Assembly: GCF_014649395.1 (NCBI RefSeq)
Contig: NZ_BMSY01000007.1
Span: forward strand, 434,001-498,000
Source of the DNA: Streptomyces aureoverticillatus
GTDB taxonomy: Bacteria > Actinomycetota > Actinomycetes > Streptomycetales > Streptomycetaceae
Length of the DNA stretch: 64,000 nucleotides
Direction: 5' to 3'
The notes under the pieces are model-generated. The model saw nothing but the letters and a program-made list of their open reading frames with translations. It did not search any database and had not been told where the DNA came from. A program made the translations under genes and the position numbers. Positions 26,096 to 34,202 of this stretch are shown one piece after another. The first letter of the stretch is position 1; every line of letters begins with the position of its first letter.

Positions 26096-27045
26096 AGCCC
26101 GTGACGTACGTGGCGCTCGGGGATTCCCTCACGGAAGGCGTGGGGGACCCCGTGGACGGCGCGTGGCGGGGCTGGGCGGCGCTGCTCGCCGCGGCGCTCG
26201 GCACGCCCCAACGGCCCGTGGAATTCCACAATCTGGCCGTCGGCGGAGCGCAGACCTGCGACGTGCACGGCCGCCAGACGCCGCGTGCGCTGGCCCTGCG
26301 GCCCGACATCGTGTCCGTCGTCGTCGGCGTCAACGACACCCTGCGGTGCACCTTCGACATCCATGCGGTCGCCGCACGCCTCGACGACGTCTACGGCGCC
26401 GTGACGGCGGGCGGCGCGGTGCTGCTCACCGCCTGCATGCCCGACCCGGGAGCGATGCTGGGGCTCCCCGGGGCGCTCGGCCGCCCGCTGGCGCGGCGAC
26501 AACGGGCGGTCAACGCCGTCGTGCACGCGCTGTCCGAGCGGTACGGCGCCGTCCACCTCCACGCCGCGGACGAGGAGTGGGTCGCCGACCGCACCCTCTG
26601 GAGCGCCGACCGGCTGCACCCCGGCGAGCGCGGCCACCGCGTGTTCGCCGCCCGCTTCCACGCCCTGCTCGCCGCCGAGGGCCTGGCACCCGGCGCCGCA
26701 CCGGCCCTCGACCCCGAACGGCCGCCGCCCACCCGCTCGGCGAGCCTGCTCTGGCTGGCCACGGCGGGCACCGGCTGGGTCGCCCGGCGCTGCACCGACC
26801 TGCTGCCGCAGTTGCTCGGCCTCGCCGTGGAGGAGGTACGGCACCATGTGCGCGGCACGAGCGGCGGCCTGGACGTACGGGCCGCGCTCGGCGCGGCGGC
26901 CGCGCTCGGCGGGCTCGAAGCCCCGCCGCCTCACCCCCGCAGCCCCGGCCAACCCCCCGCCCCCACGAACCGCACCACCGTCCCCGGCACCGCCTGGGCC
27001 GCCGCCGCGAGGTCCCGTTCCCTGGCGACGCCCACCACCGGGTAG
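26092..27045 (+). CDS. SGNH/GDSL-type hydrolase
   Basis: 317 aa, ATGA overlap with the glycosyltransferase. SGNH motifs: block I VALGDSLTEG with Ser12, block III VVGVNDTL, block V DRLHPGERGH with the catalytic Asp/His. Normal catalytic domain ends near residue 205; the C-terminal 110 residues are Ala/Pro-rich, and the last 38 codons are antisense to the 3' end of pxpC. No signal peptide, so intracellular. Together with two glycosyltransferases it may add or remove acyl groups on a glycoconjugate. Confidence 0.9.
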   Translation: MKPVTYVALGDSLTEGVGDPVDGAWRGWAALLAAALGTPQRPVEFHNLAVGGAQTCDVHGRQTPRALALRPDIVSVVVGVNDTLRCTFDIHAVAARLDDVYGAVTAGGAVLLTACMPDPGAMLGLPGALGRPLARRQRAVNAVVHALSERYGAVHLHAADEEWVADRTLWSADRLHPGERGHRVFAARFHALLAAEGLAPGAAPALDPERPPPTRSASLLWLATAGTGWVARRCTDLLPQLLGLAVEEVRHHVRGTSGGLDVRAALGAAAALGGLEAPPPHPRSPGQPPAPTNRTTVPGTAWAAAARSRSLATPTTG

Positions 27046-27815
27046 CCGCCAGTGGTCGGGTGATCGGCGAGGAACACCACGGGGCTGCCGTCCGGGGGCA
27101 CCTGGATCGCGCCCAGGACCATGCCCTCGCTGGGCAGTTCACCGCGTACCGCCCGCTCCAGGGGCGGCCCTTCGGTGCGCAGGCCGATGCGGTTGCTCGC
27201 GGACGACACGCGGTACGCGCGCGTGGTGAGCGTGCGCAGGGCCGTGGCCGTGAACCAGTCCGCGCGAGGACCGGGGGTCACCCGGAGGATCAGCTCCCGC
27301 GGCGGGCCCGGCTGCGGAACGGTGTCCACGCGCGCGTGGACGACGGGTGCGACACCCAGGGGCAGGATCGCACCCTCCGTGAGCGGGGGCGGGCCGAGAC
27401 CGGACAGCAGGTCGGTGGAGCGGCTGCCGAGGACCGGTTCGACGGCGATGCCGCCGCCGAGGGCGACGTAACCACGTACTCCGGAGACAGCCGGACCCAC
27501 ATCGAGGAGCGCGCCGGCCGGTACCCGTACCGGAGCGCCCCAAGCCACCGCCCGCCCGTCCACCGTCACCGGGCAGGGCGCTCCGCCCACGGCGACGGTG
27601 ACCGCGCAACGGGGCCGCAGCGCACAGCCGTTGAGGGTGGTCTCCAGGGCGGCCGCGTCGGGAGGGTTGCCGACGAGACGGTTCACCAGGGCCGCGGCGG
27701 GCCGGTCGAGGGCCCCGGAGCGGGGCACCCCCAGGTGGGCATGGCCGGGCCGCCCCTCGTCCTGCACCGTGGTGAGCGCCCCGGCCCGCACGACCGCGAA
27801 GGCCCGGTCGGTCAT
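26931..27815 (-). CDS. pxpC: 5-oxoprolinase subunit C (biotin-dependent carboxyltransferase fold, KipA)
   Basis: 294 aa, ATG at 27815 overlapping the pxpB stop (ATGA). PxpC features: VVRAGALTTVQDEGRPGHAHLGVPRSGALD at the N-terminus, VALGGGIAVEPVLGSRSTDLLSGLG in the middle and IGLRTEGPPL, then DHPTTGGYPVVG near the end. With PxpA and PxpB it forms the prokaryotic ATP-dependent 5-oxoprolinase that opens pyroglutamate to glutamate. Its 3' end overlaps the convergent GDSL hydrolase gene by 115 bp. Confidence 0.93.
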   Translation of the reverse strand: MTDRAFAVVRAGALTTVQDEGRPGHAHLGVPRSGALDRPAAALVNRLVGNPPDAAALETTLNGCALRPRCAVTVAVGGAPCPVTVDGRAVAWGAPVRVPAGALLDVGPAVSGVRGYVALGGGIAVEPVLGSRSTDLLSGLGPPPLTEGAILPLGVAPVVHARVDTVPQPGPPRELILRVTPGPRADWFTATALRTLTTRAYRVSSASNRIGLRTEGPPLERAVRGELPSEGMVLGAIQVPPDGSPVVFLADHPTTGGYPVVGVARERDLAAAAQAVPGTVVRFVGAGGWPGLRG

Positions 27816-28531
27816 GCGGCCTCCGGTACGAAGCGGACCCGCGCGCCCGGCGTGAGGAGCGCGGCGGGCACGCGGGCGTGGTCCCACAGGACGGCGTCCG
27901 TGGAGCCGATGAGCTGCCAGCCCCCGGGCGAGGGCCGTGGATACACGCCCGTGTAGGGCCCGGCGAGGCCGACGGAGCCCGCGGGCACCGCCGTGCGCGG
28001 AGTCGCCCGGCGCGGCACCTCGCGCACCCCGCCGAGGCCCGTCAGATAGCCGAAGCCCGGCGCGAACCCGCAGAAGGCGACGCGGAATTCGGCCGCCGAG
28101 TGGATCCGCGCCACGTCCCGCACCGGCACGCCCCACAGCGCCGCCACGTCGGCCAGGTCCGGGCCGTCGTACCGCACCGGGATCTCCAGGACGTCCTCCG
28201 CGCGCGCGGGCAGCGGCGGGATCTCCCAGGACGGCAGCCGCGCGGCGAGTCGCAGCGGGTCGTCGAGGCCGTCGAGGAGCACCGTGCGGGCGGCGGGCAC
28301 GATCTCGCGCACCGTGAGCTCGCCCTCCGCGCGGCGGCGCAGCAACTCGGCGTGCAGGGCCGCGGCCGCGGCGCCGTCGGCCAGCTCGACGAGCAGCGCC
28401 CGCTCGCCCATGGGCAGGACCCGCAGGGGCGGGACGGCCGCGGACGGGGCCTCCGGGGGCAGAGCGGTCCGGGGCGGGGCCTTCGTGGGGGAGACCTGCG
28501 GGGGCGGGGCCTTCGGGGGCGGGACGCTCAC
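27812..28531 (-). CDS. pxpB: 5-oxoprolinase subunit B (KipI family)
   Basis: 239 aa from GTG at 28531, which overlaps the pxpA stop by GTGA. The first 40 residues are a Pro-rich stretch (PPPKAPPPQVSPTKAPP) unlike family members; a second start, ATG at 28411 (MGERALLVEL), would give the normal length of 199 aa. Family signatures are FCGFAPGFGYLTGL and the C-terminal GGWQLIGSTDAVLW. Subunit of the PxpABC 5-oxoprolinase. The G/C repeats in 28440-28525 explain the odd N-terminus. Whether it is translated is open. Confidence 0.92.
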   Translation of the reverse strand: MSVPPPKAPPPQVSPTKAPPRTALPPEAPSAAVPPLRVLPMGERALLVELADGAAAAALHAELLRRRAEGELTVREIVPAARTVLLDGLDDPLRLAARLPSWEIPPLPARAEDVLEIPVRYDGPDLADVAALWGVPVRDVARIHSAAEFRVAFCGFAPGFGYLTGLGGVREVPRRATPRTAVPAGSVGLAGPYTGVYPRPSPGGWQLIGSTDAVLWDHARVPAALLTPGARVRFVPEAA

Positions 28532-29292
28532 GCGAAGGCCTCCACCCGCACACCCGCCGCCTCCAGGCGCGCCCGTACCTGCCGCGCGAGCCCCACCGCT
28601 CCGGGAGTGTCGCCGTGCAGGCACAGCGAGCGCGCCCGGACCGCGATCCGCCGCCCGGCGTGCGAGGTGACGGCGCCGAACCGGGCGAGCCCGATGGACC
28701 GTTCGACGACGGCGTCCGCCTCCGTGATGACGGCACCGTCGGTGCCGCGCGGCACCAGCGTGCCCTCGTCGGTGTACGCCCGGTCCGCGAACGCCTCCGT
28801 GACGACGGGCAGTCCGGCCTTGTCCGCCGCCTCCAGGAGACGCGATCCGGGCAGGCCGAGCACGGGCAGCCGGTCGTCGGCGAGGAGCACGCCCTCGACG
28901 ACGGCGCCCGCCTGCTCCATGTCGTGGACCACGCGGTTGTACAGCGCCCCGTGCGGCTTCACATACGCCACGCGCGTGCCCGCCGCCCGTGCGAACACCT
29001 CCAGGGCGCCGATCTGGTACGCCACTTCGGCCGCGAGTTCCGCGGGCGGCACGTCCATCGCGCGCCGCCCGAAGCCCGCCAGGTCGCGGTACGACACCTG
29101 GGCGCCGACGCGCACCCCGCGCTCGGCCGCGCGCTCGCACACGCGCCGCATGGTGACCGCGTCGCCCGCGTGGAAGCCGCAGGCCACATTGGCGCTGGTG
29201 ACGACGGAGAGCAGCTCCTCGTCGTCGGTGAGCCGCCAGCGCCCGAAGCCCTCGCCGAGATCGGCGTTGAGATCGATCGAGGCCCAGGTCAT
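28528..29292 (-). CDS. pxpA: 5-oxoprolinase subunit A (LamB/YcsF family)
   Basis: 254 aa, ATG at 29292 with GGGAG upstream. LamB/YcsF signatures: SIDLNADLGEGFGRW at residues 5-19, SANVACGFHAGDAVTM, VGAQVSYRDLAGFGRR, VKPHGALYN and the C-terminal CLHGDTPGAV. It binds 5-oxoproline and ATP chemistry passes through the PxpBC partner. First of the three pxp genes but third in the operon, after the transporter and the DUF1445 protein. Confidence 0.95.
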   Translation of the reverse strand: MTWASIDLNADLGEGFGRWRLTDDEELLSVVTSANVACGFHAGDAVTMRRVCERAAERGVRVGAQVSYRDLAGFGRRAMDVPPAELAAEVAYQIGALEVFARAAGTRVAYVKPHGALYNRVVHDMEQAGAVVEGVLLADDRLPVLGLPGSRLLEAADKAGLPVVTEAFADRAYTDEGTLVPRGTDGAVITEADAVVERSIGLARFGAVTSHAGRRIAVRARSLCLHGDTPGAVGLARQVRARLEAAGVRVEAFA

Positions 29293-29324
29293 GTACGTGT
29301 CGCTCCCGTGTCTCTCGCGTGCCC

Positions 29325-30209
29325 TCAAGCGACGCGGTACTGCTCGTCGCGGGCGTCAGTGATGAACATCTGGCCCGGCGCGTGCGTGAGCGCGAAGGGC
29401 GGCCGCGAGGCCATCACGGCCGCCTGCGGTGTCACCCCGCACGCCCAGAACACCGGTATGTCGTCGGGCTCGGCGGCCACCGGATCGCCGAAGTCGGGCG
29501 CGTCGAGATCGGCGATGCCGAGGCCGCCCGGATCGCCGCAGTGCACCGGCGCGCCGTGCACCGCGGGCAGCAGGGCGCTCTCCCGGATCGCCGCGGCCAG
29601 GCCGCCGGGCGGCACCGGGCGCATGGACACCACCATGGGGCCGCGCAGCCGCCCCGCCTCGCGGCACTGGCGGTCGGTGACGTACATGGCGACGTTGCGG
29701 CCCTGCTCGACATGGCGCAGCGGCACGCCCGCCGCCGCGAGCGCCCACTCGAAGGTGAAGCTGCAGCCGATGAGGAACGACACCAGGTCGTCACGCCAGT
29801 GCGCGCGCACGTCGGTGGGCTCCTCGACCAACTCGCCGTCGCGCCACACGCGGTAGCCCGGCAGATCCGTGCGCAGGTCGGCGTCCGGGGCGAGCGGCGT
29901 GGACCAGGAGCCCGCGTCGGTGACGTCGAGGACCGGGCAGGGCTTGGGGTTGCGCTGGCAGAACAGGAGCATGTCGTACGCCCAGTCGGCGGGCACGGAC
30001 ACGAGGTTCGCCTGGGTGTGCCCGGGTGCCCAGCCGGCCGTGGGGCCGCTCAGGCCCGAGCGGAACGCCGCGCGGGCCTCCTGGGGGCTCAGGGCGGCTC
30101 CGGGGCTTCCCGCGACCTCCGGGGCCTCGGGGGTCTGGGTGGTCTGGGTGGCTCCACTGTGATCAACGGCCTTGAGGCGCGCAGAAGTTCCCTCCCGTGT
30201 GCGGTTCAC
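29325..30209 (-). CDS. Putative hydro-lyase, DUF1445 / D-glutamate cyclase-like
   Basis: 294 aa from GTG at 30209 (GGGAGGG 8 nt upstream), overlapping the transporter stop by GTGA. DUF1445 features: RAAFRSGLSGPTAGWAPGHTQANLV, VSFLIGCSFTFEWAL, HCGDPGGLGI and FWACGVTPQ. Bacterial members sit with pxpABC, and the mitochondrial relative converts D-glutamate to 5-oxo-D-proline. So here it may feed or drain the oxoproline pool. The N-terminal 35 residues are polar and may not belong to the fold. A copy of the ribosome-site sequence GGGAGGGAACTTCTG recurs about 25 nt inside the gene. Confidence 0.88.
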   Translation of the reverse strand: MNRTREGTSARLKAVDHSGATQTTQTPEAPEVAGSPGAALSPQEARAAFRSGLSGPTAGWAPGHTQANLVSVPADWAYDMLLFCQRNPKPCPVLDVTDAGSWSTPLAPDADLRTDLPGYRVWRDGELVEEPTDVRAHWRDDLVSFLIGCSFTFEWALAAAGVPLRHVEQGRNVAMYVTDRQCREAGRLRGPMVVSMRPVPPGGLAAAIRESALLPAVHGAPVHCGDPGGLGIADLDAPDFGDPVAAEPDDIPVFWACGVTPQAAVMASRPPFALTHAPGQMFITDARDEQYRVA

Positions 30210-31507
30210 AGAAGTTCCCTCCCTCGTGTCTCGGGCAGGCCGAACAGGGCGATCACGGCGAGCGCGTAGCCGAACGCCCCGAAGATCAGCGCACCGCCCA
30301 CGCCCCAGCTGTCCGCGAGGAACCCGACGGTCGTGGGGAAGACGGCGCCCACCGCGCGACCGGTGTTGTACGTGAAGCCCTGCCCCGTGCCGCGCACGGC
30401 CGCCGGGTACAGCTCGCTCAGGAAGGAGCCGAAGCCACTGAAGATCGCCGACATGCAGAAGCCGAGCGGGAAACCGAGCACCAGGAGAACGCCGTTGGCG
30501 CCGTCCGGGATGTTCGTGTACGCGGCGATGCTGGCCGCGGACAGGAACGCGAAGAGCGTGATGTTGCGCTTGCGGCCCAGCTTGTCGGTCAGATAGCCGC
30601 CGGTCAGATAGCCGATGAAGGCGCCGGAGATGAGGAACGTGAGATAGCCGCCGGTGCCGACGACGGTCAGCCCGCGGTCCTCCTTGAGGTACGTCGGCAC
30701 CCAGGTGGCGAGCGTGTAGTAGCCGCCCTGGACGCCCGTGGACAGCAGCACCGCGAAACAGGTCGTGCGCAGCAGGCCCGGCTTGAAGATGGCCGTGAAC
30801 GAGCCCTTCTCCGTGCTCCGTTCACGCTCGGCCGCCGCCTCGGGGGCGTCGTGCACATTGCGGCGTACGTAGATCACGAGCAGCGCGGGCAGCGCCCCGG
30901 TGAAGAACATCACGCGCCAGGCGATGTCGTCGTCCATGAACTGGAAGACCAGCGTGTAGACGATCGCGGCGAGCCCCCAGCCCACGGCCCAGGAGCTCTG
31001 GATCGCGCCGAGCGTGCGGCCGCGGTTCTTGGCGGTGGCGTACTCGGCGACCAGGATCGCGCCGACCGCCCACTCGCCGCCGAAGCCGAGGCCCTGGAGG
31101 GCGCGGAAGACCAGCAGGGTCTCGTAGTTGGGCGCGAAGCCGCAGGCGACGGTGAACACCGCGTACGTGATCACGGTGATCATCAGGGCCTTGACCCGGC
31201 CGATGCGGTCCGCCACGACGCCCGCGACGGCGCCGCCCACCGCCGAGACGACCAGCGTGACCGTCGTGAACAGCCCCGTCTGGCCGCTGTTCAGGCCGAA
31301 GTAGGCCGACAGCGCGACCATGCTCAGGGGCAGCGTGAAGTAGTCGTAGGAGTCCAGCGCGTACCCGCCGAAGGCGCCGGCGAACGCGCGGCGGCCGCGC
31401 GGGCCGAGGGCACGCAGCCAGCCGAACGCGCCGTCGTCGTCGGGGGGTTGGTCCGCGCGCGGCTGGTCGTCCAGCTCTATCGCGGAGGGCGGTGGAGTCG
31501 TACTCAT
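30206..31507 (-). CDS. MFS transporter, candidate oxoproline/dicarboxylate-type symporter
   Basis: 433 aa from ATG at 31507 with GAGG close upstream; a GTG two codons earlier is possible. Twelve membrane helices with MFS loops: GVVADRIGRVKALM between helices 2 and 3, a RALQGLGFGGEWAVGAILVAEY motif (metabolite:H+ symporter subgroup) and the second-half GYLTDKLGRKRNITL. First gene of the operon MFS-DUF1445-pxpA-pxpB-pxpC, so uptake of pyroglutamate or a precursor is the likely role. Controlled from the promoter at 31643-31672. Confidence 0.92.
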   Translation of the reverse strand: MSTTPPPSAIELDDQPRADQPPDDDGAFGWLRALGPRGRRAFAGAFGGYALDSYDYFTLPLSMVALSAYFGLNSGQTGLFTTVTLVVSAVGGAVAGVVADRIGRVKALMITVITYAVFTVACGFAPNYETLLVFRALQGLGFGGEWAVGAILVAEYATAKNRGRTLGAIQSSWAVGWGLAAIVYTLVFQFMDDDIAWRVMFFTGALPALLVIYVRRNVHDAPEAAAERERSTEKGSFTAIFKPGLLRTTCFAVLLSTGVQGGYYTLATWVPTYLKEDRGLTVVGTGGYLTFLISGAFIGYLTGGYLTDKLGRKRNITLFAFLSAASIAAYTNIPDGANGVLLVLGFPLGFCMSAIFSGFGSFLSELYPAAVRGTGQGFTYNTGRAVGAVFPTTVGFLADSWGVGGALIFGAFGYALAVIALFGLPETRGRELL

Positions 31508-31642
31508 GGGCACCTCGCAGAGGGGTCGGCGGTGCTGGAGGGTGCTTCTGAGGAGCGGGGGTGGTGCGGGAGCGGTGCGCGGTGGTGCGGGGGTGGAGCG
31601 GGGAGAGCGCTTGCGGGGCGACGGGGACGCCGCTTGCCGGAC

Positions 31643-31672
31643 AACGTAGAGGATTGTTCAACGATCCCTCAA
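31643..31672 (-). promoter_or_regulatory. Promoter of the oxoproline operon with GntR operator in its spacer
   Basis: On the minus strand TTGAGG (31667-31672), 18 bp, TACGTT (31643-31648). The spacer is occupied by GGATTGTTCAACGATCC (31651-31667), a 17-bp palindrome with only one mismatched pair (GGATYGTT-S-AACRATCC). Such a site would block RNA polymerase. The FCD-type GntR gene is divergent and 72 nt away from the palindrome. Confidence 0.72.
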
Positions 31673-31738
31673 TACCCATGTTGTCTCGTTCTTGTATCTG
31701 CGATTGAATCCGGGCATGGCTGAGGGGATGGCTGATCA

Positions 31739-32443
31739 ATGGCTGAACTGACCGGTCTCGCCGACGACCGCGCGCTGCTGGGCCGTACGAGCACCGCGGA
31801 GCGGGTCGCGGACATCCTCCGGAGCCGCATCGCGGAGGGGTACTTCCCGCCCGGCACCCGCCTCTCGGAGGACAGCATCGGCGGCGCCCTCGGCGTCTCC
31901 CGCAACACCCTGCGCGAGGCCTTCCGACTGCTCACGCACGAGCGGCTGCTCATCCACGAACTCAACCGCGGCGTCTTCGTGCGGGTCCTGACCGTCGACG
32001 ACGTGGAGGACATCTACCGCACCCGGCGGCTGGTCGAGTGCGCCGTCGTACACGGCCTCGGGCGCCCGCCGTACGCCGTGGACGCGCTGGCCGGCGCCGT
32101 CGCCGAGGGCCGGGCGGCCGCCGCGCGGCGGGACTGGAAGGGCGTCTCCACCGCCAACATCCACTTCCACCGGGAACTCGTCGCGCTCGCCGGGAGCGCC
32201 CGCACCGACGAGCTGATGCGCAGCGTCTTCGCCGAACTGCGGCTCGCCTTCCACGTGGTGGACGACCCGCGCCGGCTCCACGAGCCCTACCTCGTGCGCA
32301 ACCAGGAGATCCTCGACGCCCTGCAGGCCGGCCTCGGCCCGAAGGCCGAGCGGCTCCTCGCGGTCTACCTGGACGACTCGCTCCAGGGCCTCGTCGACAC
32401 GTACGCGCGGCGGGTGGCGGCGGGCGGTTCCGGGACGGGCTGA
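31739..32443 (+). CDS. GntR family regulator (FadR/FCD type)
   Basis: 234 aa, ATG at 31739 with GAGGGG upstream. Winged helix at residues 18-80 (TAERVADILRSRIAEGYFPPGTRLSEDSIGGALGVSRNTLREAFRLL) and a C-terminal FCD helical ligand domain with metal-binding type His (HFHRELVALAGS). Divergent from the oxoproline operon; the near-palindrome in that promoter is the likely target. The effector is probably 5-oxoproline or a related acid (inference). Confidence 0.92.
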   Translation: MAELTGLADDRALLGRTSTAERVADILRSRIAEGYFPPGTRLSEDSIGGALGVSRNTLREAFRLLTHERLLIHELNRGVFVRVLTVDDVEDIYRTRRLVECAVVHGLGRPPYAVDALAGAVAEGRAAAARRDWKGVSTANIHFHRELVALAGSARTDELMRSVFAELRLAFHVVDDPRRLHEPYLVRNQEILDALQAGLGPKAERLLAVYLDDSLQGLVDTYARRVAAGGSGTG

Positions 32444-32544
32444 GGGAGGCGCCGTCCGGGCGCGCGGCTCGTCGGCCGACCGGAGTGCCTGGTCGGGGCG
32501 GTCGGGGCATCTGCGCCGTTTCGACCGTTGTCAGACCGAGGACC

Positions 32545-32560
32545 TAGTCTGTGCACCGTG
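32545..32560 (+). promoter_or_regulatory. Leaderless -10 element of the SMC cassette
   Basis: TAGTCT at 32545-32550 ends 7 nt before the GTG at 32558, the usual spacing for leaderless transcription. No ribosome site is seen. A good -35 at the right distance is not obvious. Confidence 0.45.
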
Positions 32561-34102
32561 ACTTCGCCTGCCGTACCGGACTTCGTTCCGCCCCAGCTCA
32601 GCGCGGGGCCGCGGCCCGCTCCGGGCCCGGCCGCCGACGAAGGGCTCGCGCGGCGCCTGCGCGCGCTCGCGTGCACGGCGCCGCTGCACGACCTGGACAC
32701 CCGCAAGGCGAACCTCGCGGGGGAGTATTCGGTGTACGCGATGGCGGAAATCGCCCTCTCCGCCATCGACCTCGTCACGCTGAACATGGACTTCGACACG
32801 GGAGCCGACCACGAGCAGATCGTGGCCCGGCTGCTGCCGCGCGTCGCCGCCCAGGCCCCGCGCCGCCCGGCCGCCGAGCACGAGCGCGTCGCCCGCTGGG
32901 TCCTGGAGAACCTGATCAACGTGGGCAGCGTGGACCGCGGCTTCCGCGCGGTGTACGGCACTTTCGACCAGGACGGCACATATGTCCGGCGTGACTACGA
33001 CTTCAAGCTGATCGAAGAGGTCCCCGGGTACGGCGGCGGTGTCTATCTGCGCACCACCGACGAGGCCGTGAACGTCCTCGTGGGCGCCCTCGACACGGAC
33101 GTCACCAGCGCCCAGATCGCCGCCGAGGTGAAGCTGGAGGTCCTCATCCGCCGCGGCCGCCTCGCCGACGCCCAGCTCGCCGCCGAGCAGGCGCGGTATC
33201 GCACCGTGCAGTATTCGGAGACCCTCCGCAAGGCCCTGGACGCGACCCGGCGCAACGTCCGCGCGGTGGACTGGCTCCAGGCCGTGCCGGACATGATCGC
33301 CGAAGCCCTGGACCACGTGGCCGACCGCTATCGCCACGAGAACGCGATCCTGACGAACATCCGCAAGGCACGCGACGAGTCCGAGGCTGCTTCCGATTCA
33401 AAGGCGGGCGAGCACAAGCGCCGCGCCGCCGAGCTCGTGGACATCGTCAAGGACTGCATCCGCCGCCACACCCAGCTCCAGTCCCGGCTGCTCGAAGCGG
33501 GCCCCCTGTTCCGCGCCGAGCAGGACCGGCAGGCCTTCGCGACCCCCACCGCCCGTGCGGGACTGGATCTGTACGGCCAGCTGATCGCCCCGATCCTGCC
33601 GCTCCCCGCCGAACAGGCCATCCGCGTGACGGACGCCTACTTCGCGCGCGGGACGGGCCTGCGCACCCCCGTGTCGGTGCGGGTCGGCGACCTGGTCGAC
33701 ATACTGCTCACGCCGCCGCAGGAGCGCGAGCACCTGGGCGCGGAGATGCCCGAGCCCGACCTCATCGCCACGCCCGACGACAGCCGCTTCAGCGAGGAGC
33801 AGCTCGCGAGCGCCATGGAACTGCTCGCGCTGCCGGCCGACGCGCCGCGGCGGCTCTCCGGGCTGCTCGCCGACGCCCGCCGCCGCGACCCCGAACTGCC
33901 CTACCTGGTCGCCCTGCTGGCCGTCCACGCCGCGAGCCCACCGGTCGGCACGGCCTACCGCCAGGGCGAACAGCAGCTCCTCTTCGCCGTGGACGACGGC
34001 ACCGAGCTCGACGACCAGGAGTTCGGCGGCGCCGACCTCATCGTCGGTACGGCACTGCTCGACGCGGCCGGGATGGCGGCCGACCGGACGGAGGCCGCGT
34101 GA
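32558..34102 (+). CDS. Kleisin-like subunit of an SMC complex (MksF/JetA-like)
   Basis: 514 aa from GTG at 32558. Helical protein with an N-terminal winged-helix-like part (EYSVYAMAEIALSAIDLVTLNMDF, ARWVLENLINV), a long helical middle (YSETLRKALDATRRNVRAVDWLQAVPDMIAEALDHVADRYRHENAILTNI) and a C-terminal domain ending in a small acidic tail. This layout and the gene order (before a 300-aa winged-helix protein and a giant SMC-like ATPase) match MksF/JetA kleisins. It should bridge the two SMC heads. Assignment rests on order, size and fold pattern rather than on a strong motif. Confidence 0.65.
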   Translation: MTSPAVPDFVPPQLSAGPRPAPGPAADEGLARRLRALACTAPLHDLDTRKANLAGEYSVYAMAEIALSAIDLVTLNMDFDTGADHEQIVARLLPRVAAQAPRRPAAEHERVARWVLENLINVGSVDRGFRAVYGTFDQDGTYVRRDYDFKLIEEVPGYGGGVYLRTTDEAVNVLVGALDTDVTSAQIAAEVKLEVLIRRGRLADAQLAAEQARYRTVQYSETLRKALDATRRNVRAVDWLQAVPDMIAEALDHVADRYRHENAILTNIRKARDESEAASDSKAGEHKRRAAELVDIVKDCIRRHTQLQSRLLEAGPLFRAEQDRQAFATPTARAGLDLYGQLIAPILPLPAEQAIRVTDAYFARGTGLRTPVSVRVGDLVDILLTPPQEREHLGAEMPEPDLIATPDDSRFSEEQLASAMELLALPADAPRRLSGLLADARRRDPELPYLVALLAVHAASPPVGTAYRQGEQQLLFAVDDGTELDDQEFGGADLIVGTALLDAAGMAADRTEAA

Positions 34103-34202
34103 TGGCCGTCCCGCCCCCGGGGGACGTAGGCAGCGTCCACGACGCCGCCCGCCCCATCCGCGCACACGTACCACCGATCGACCGCACCAAGGAGCCCCAG
34201 CC

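Noticed and set aside
32528..32557. Extended N-terminus for the kleisin-like gene
   Set aside because: The promoter -10 lies within this stretch and would leave no transcript for it; the GTG at 32558 fits a leaderless start.
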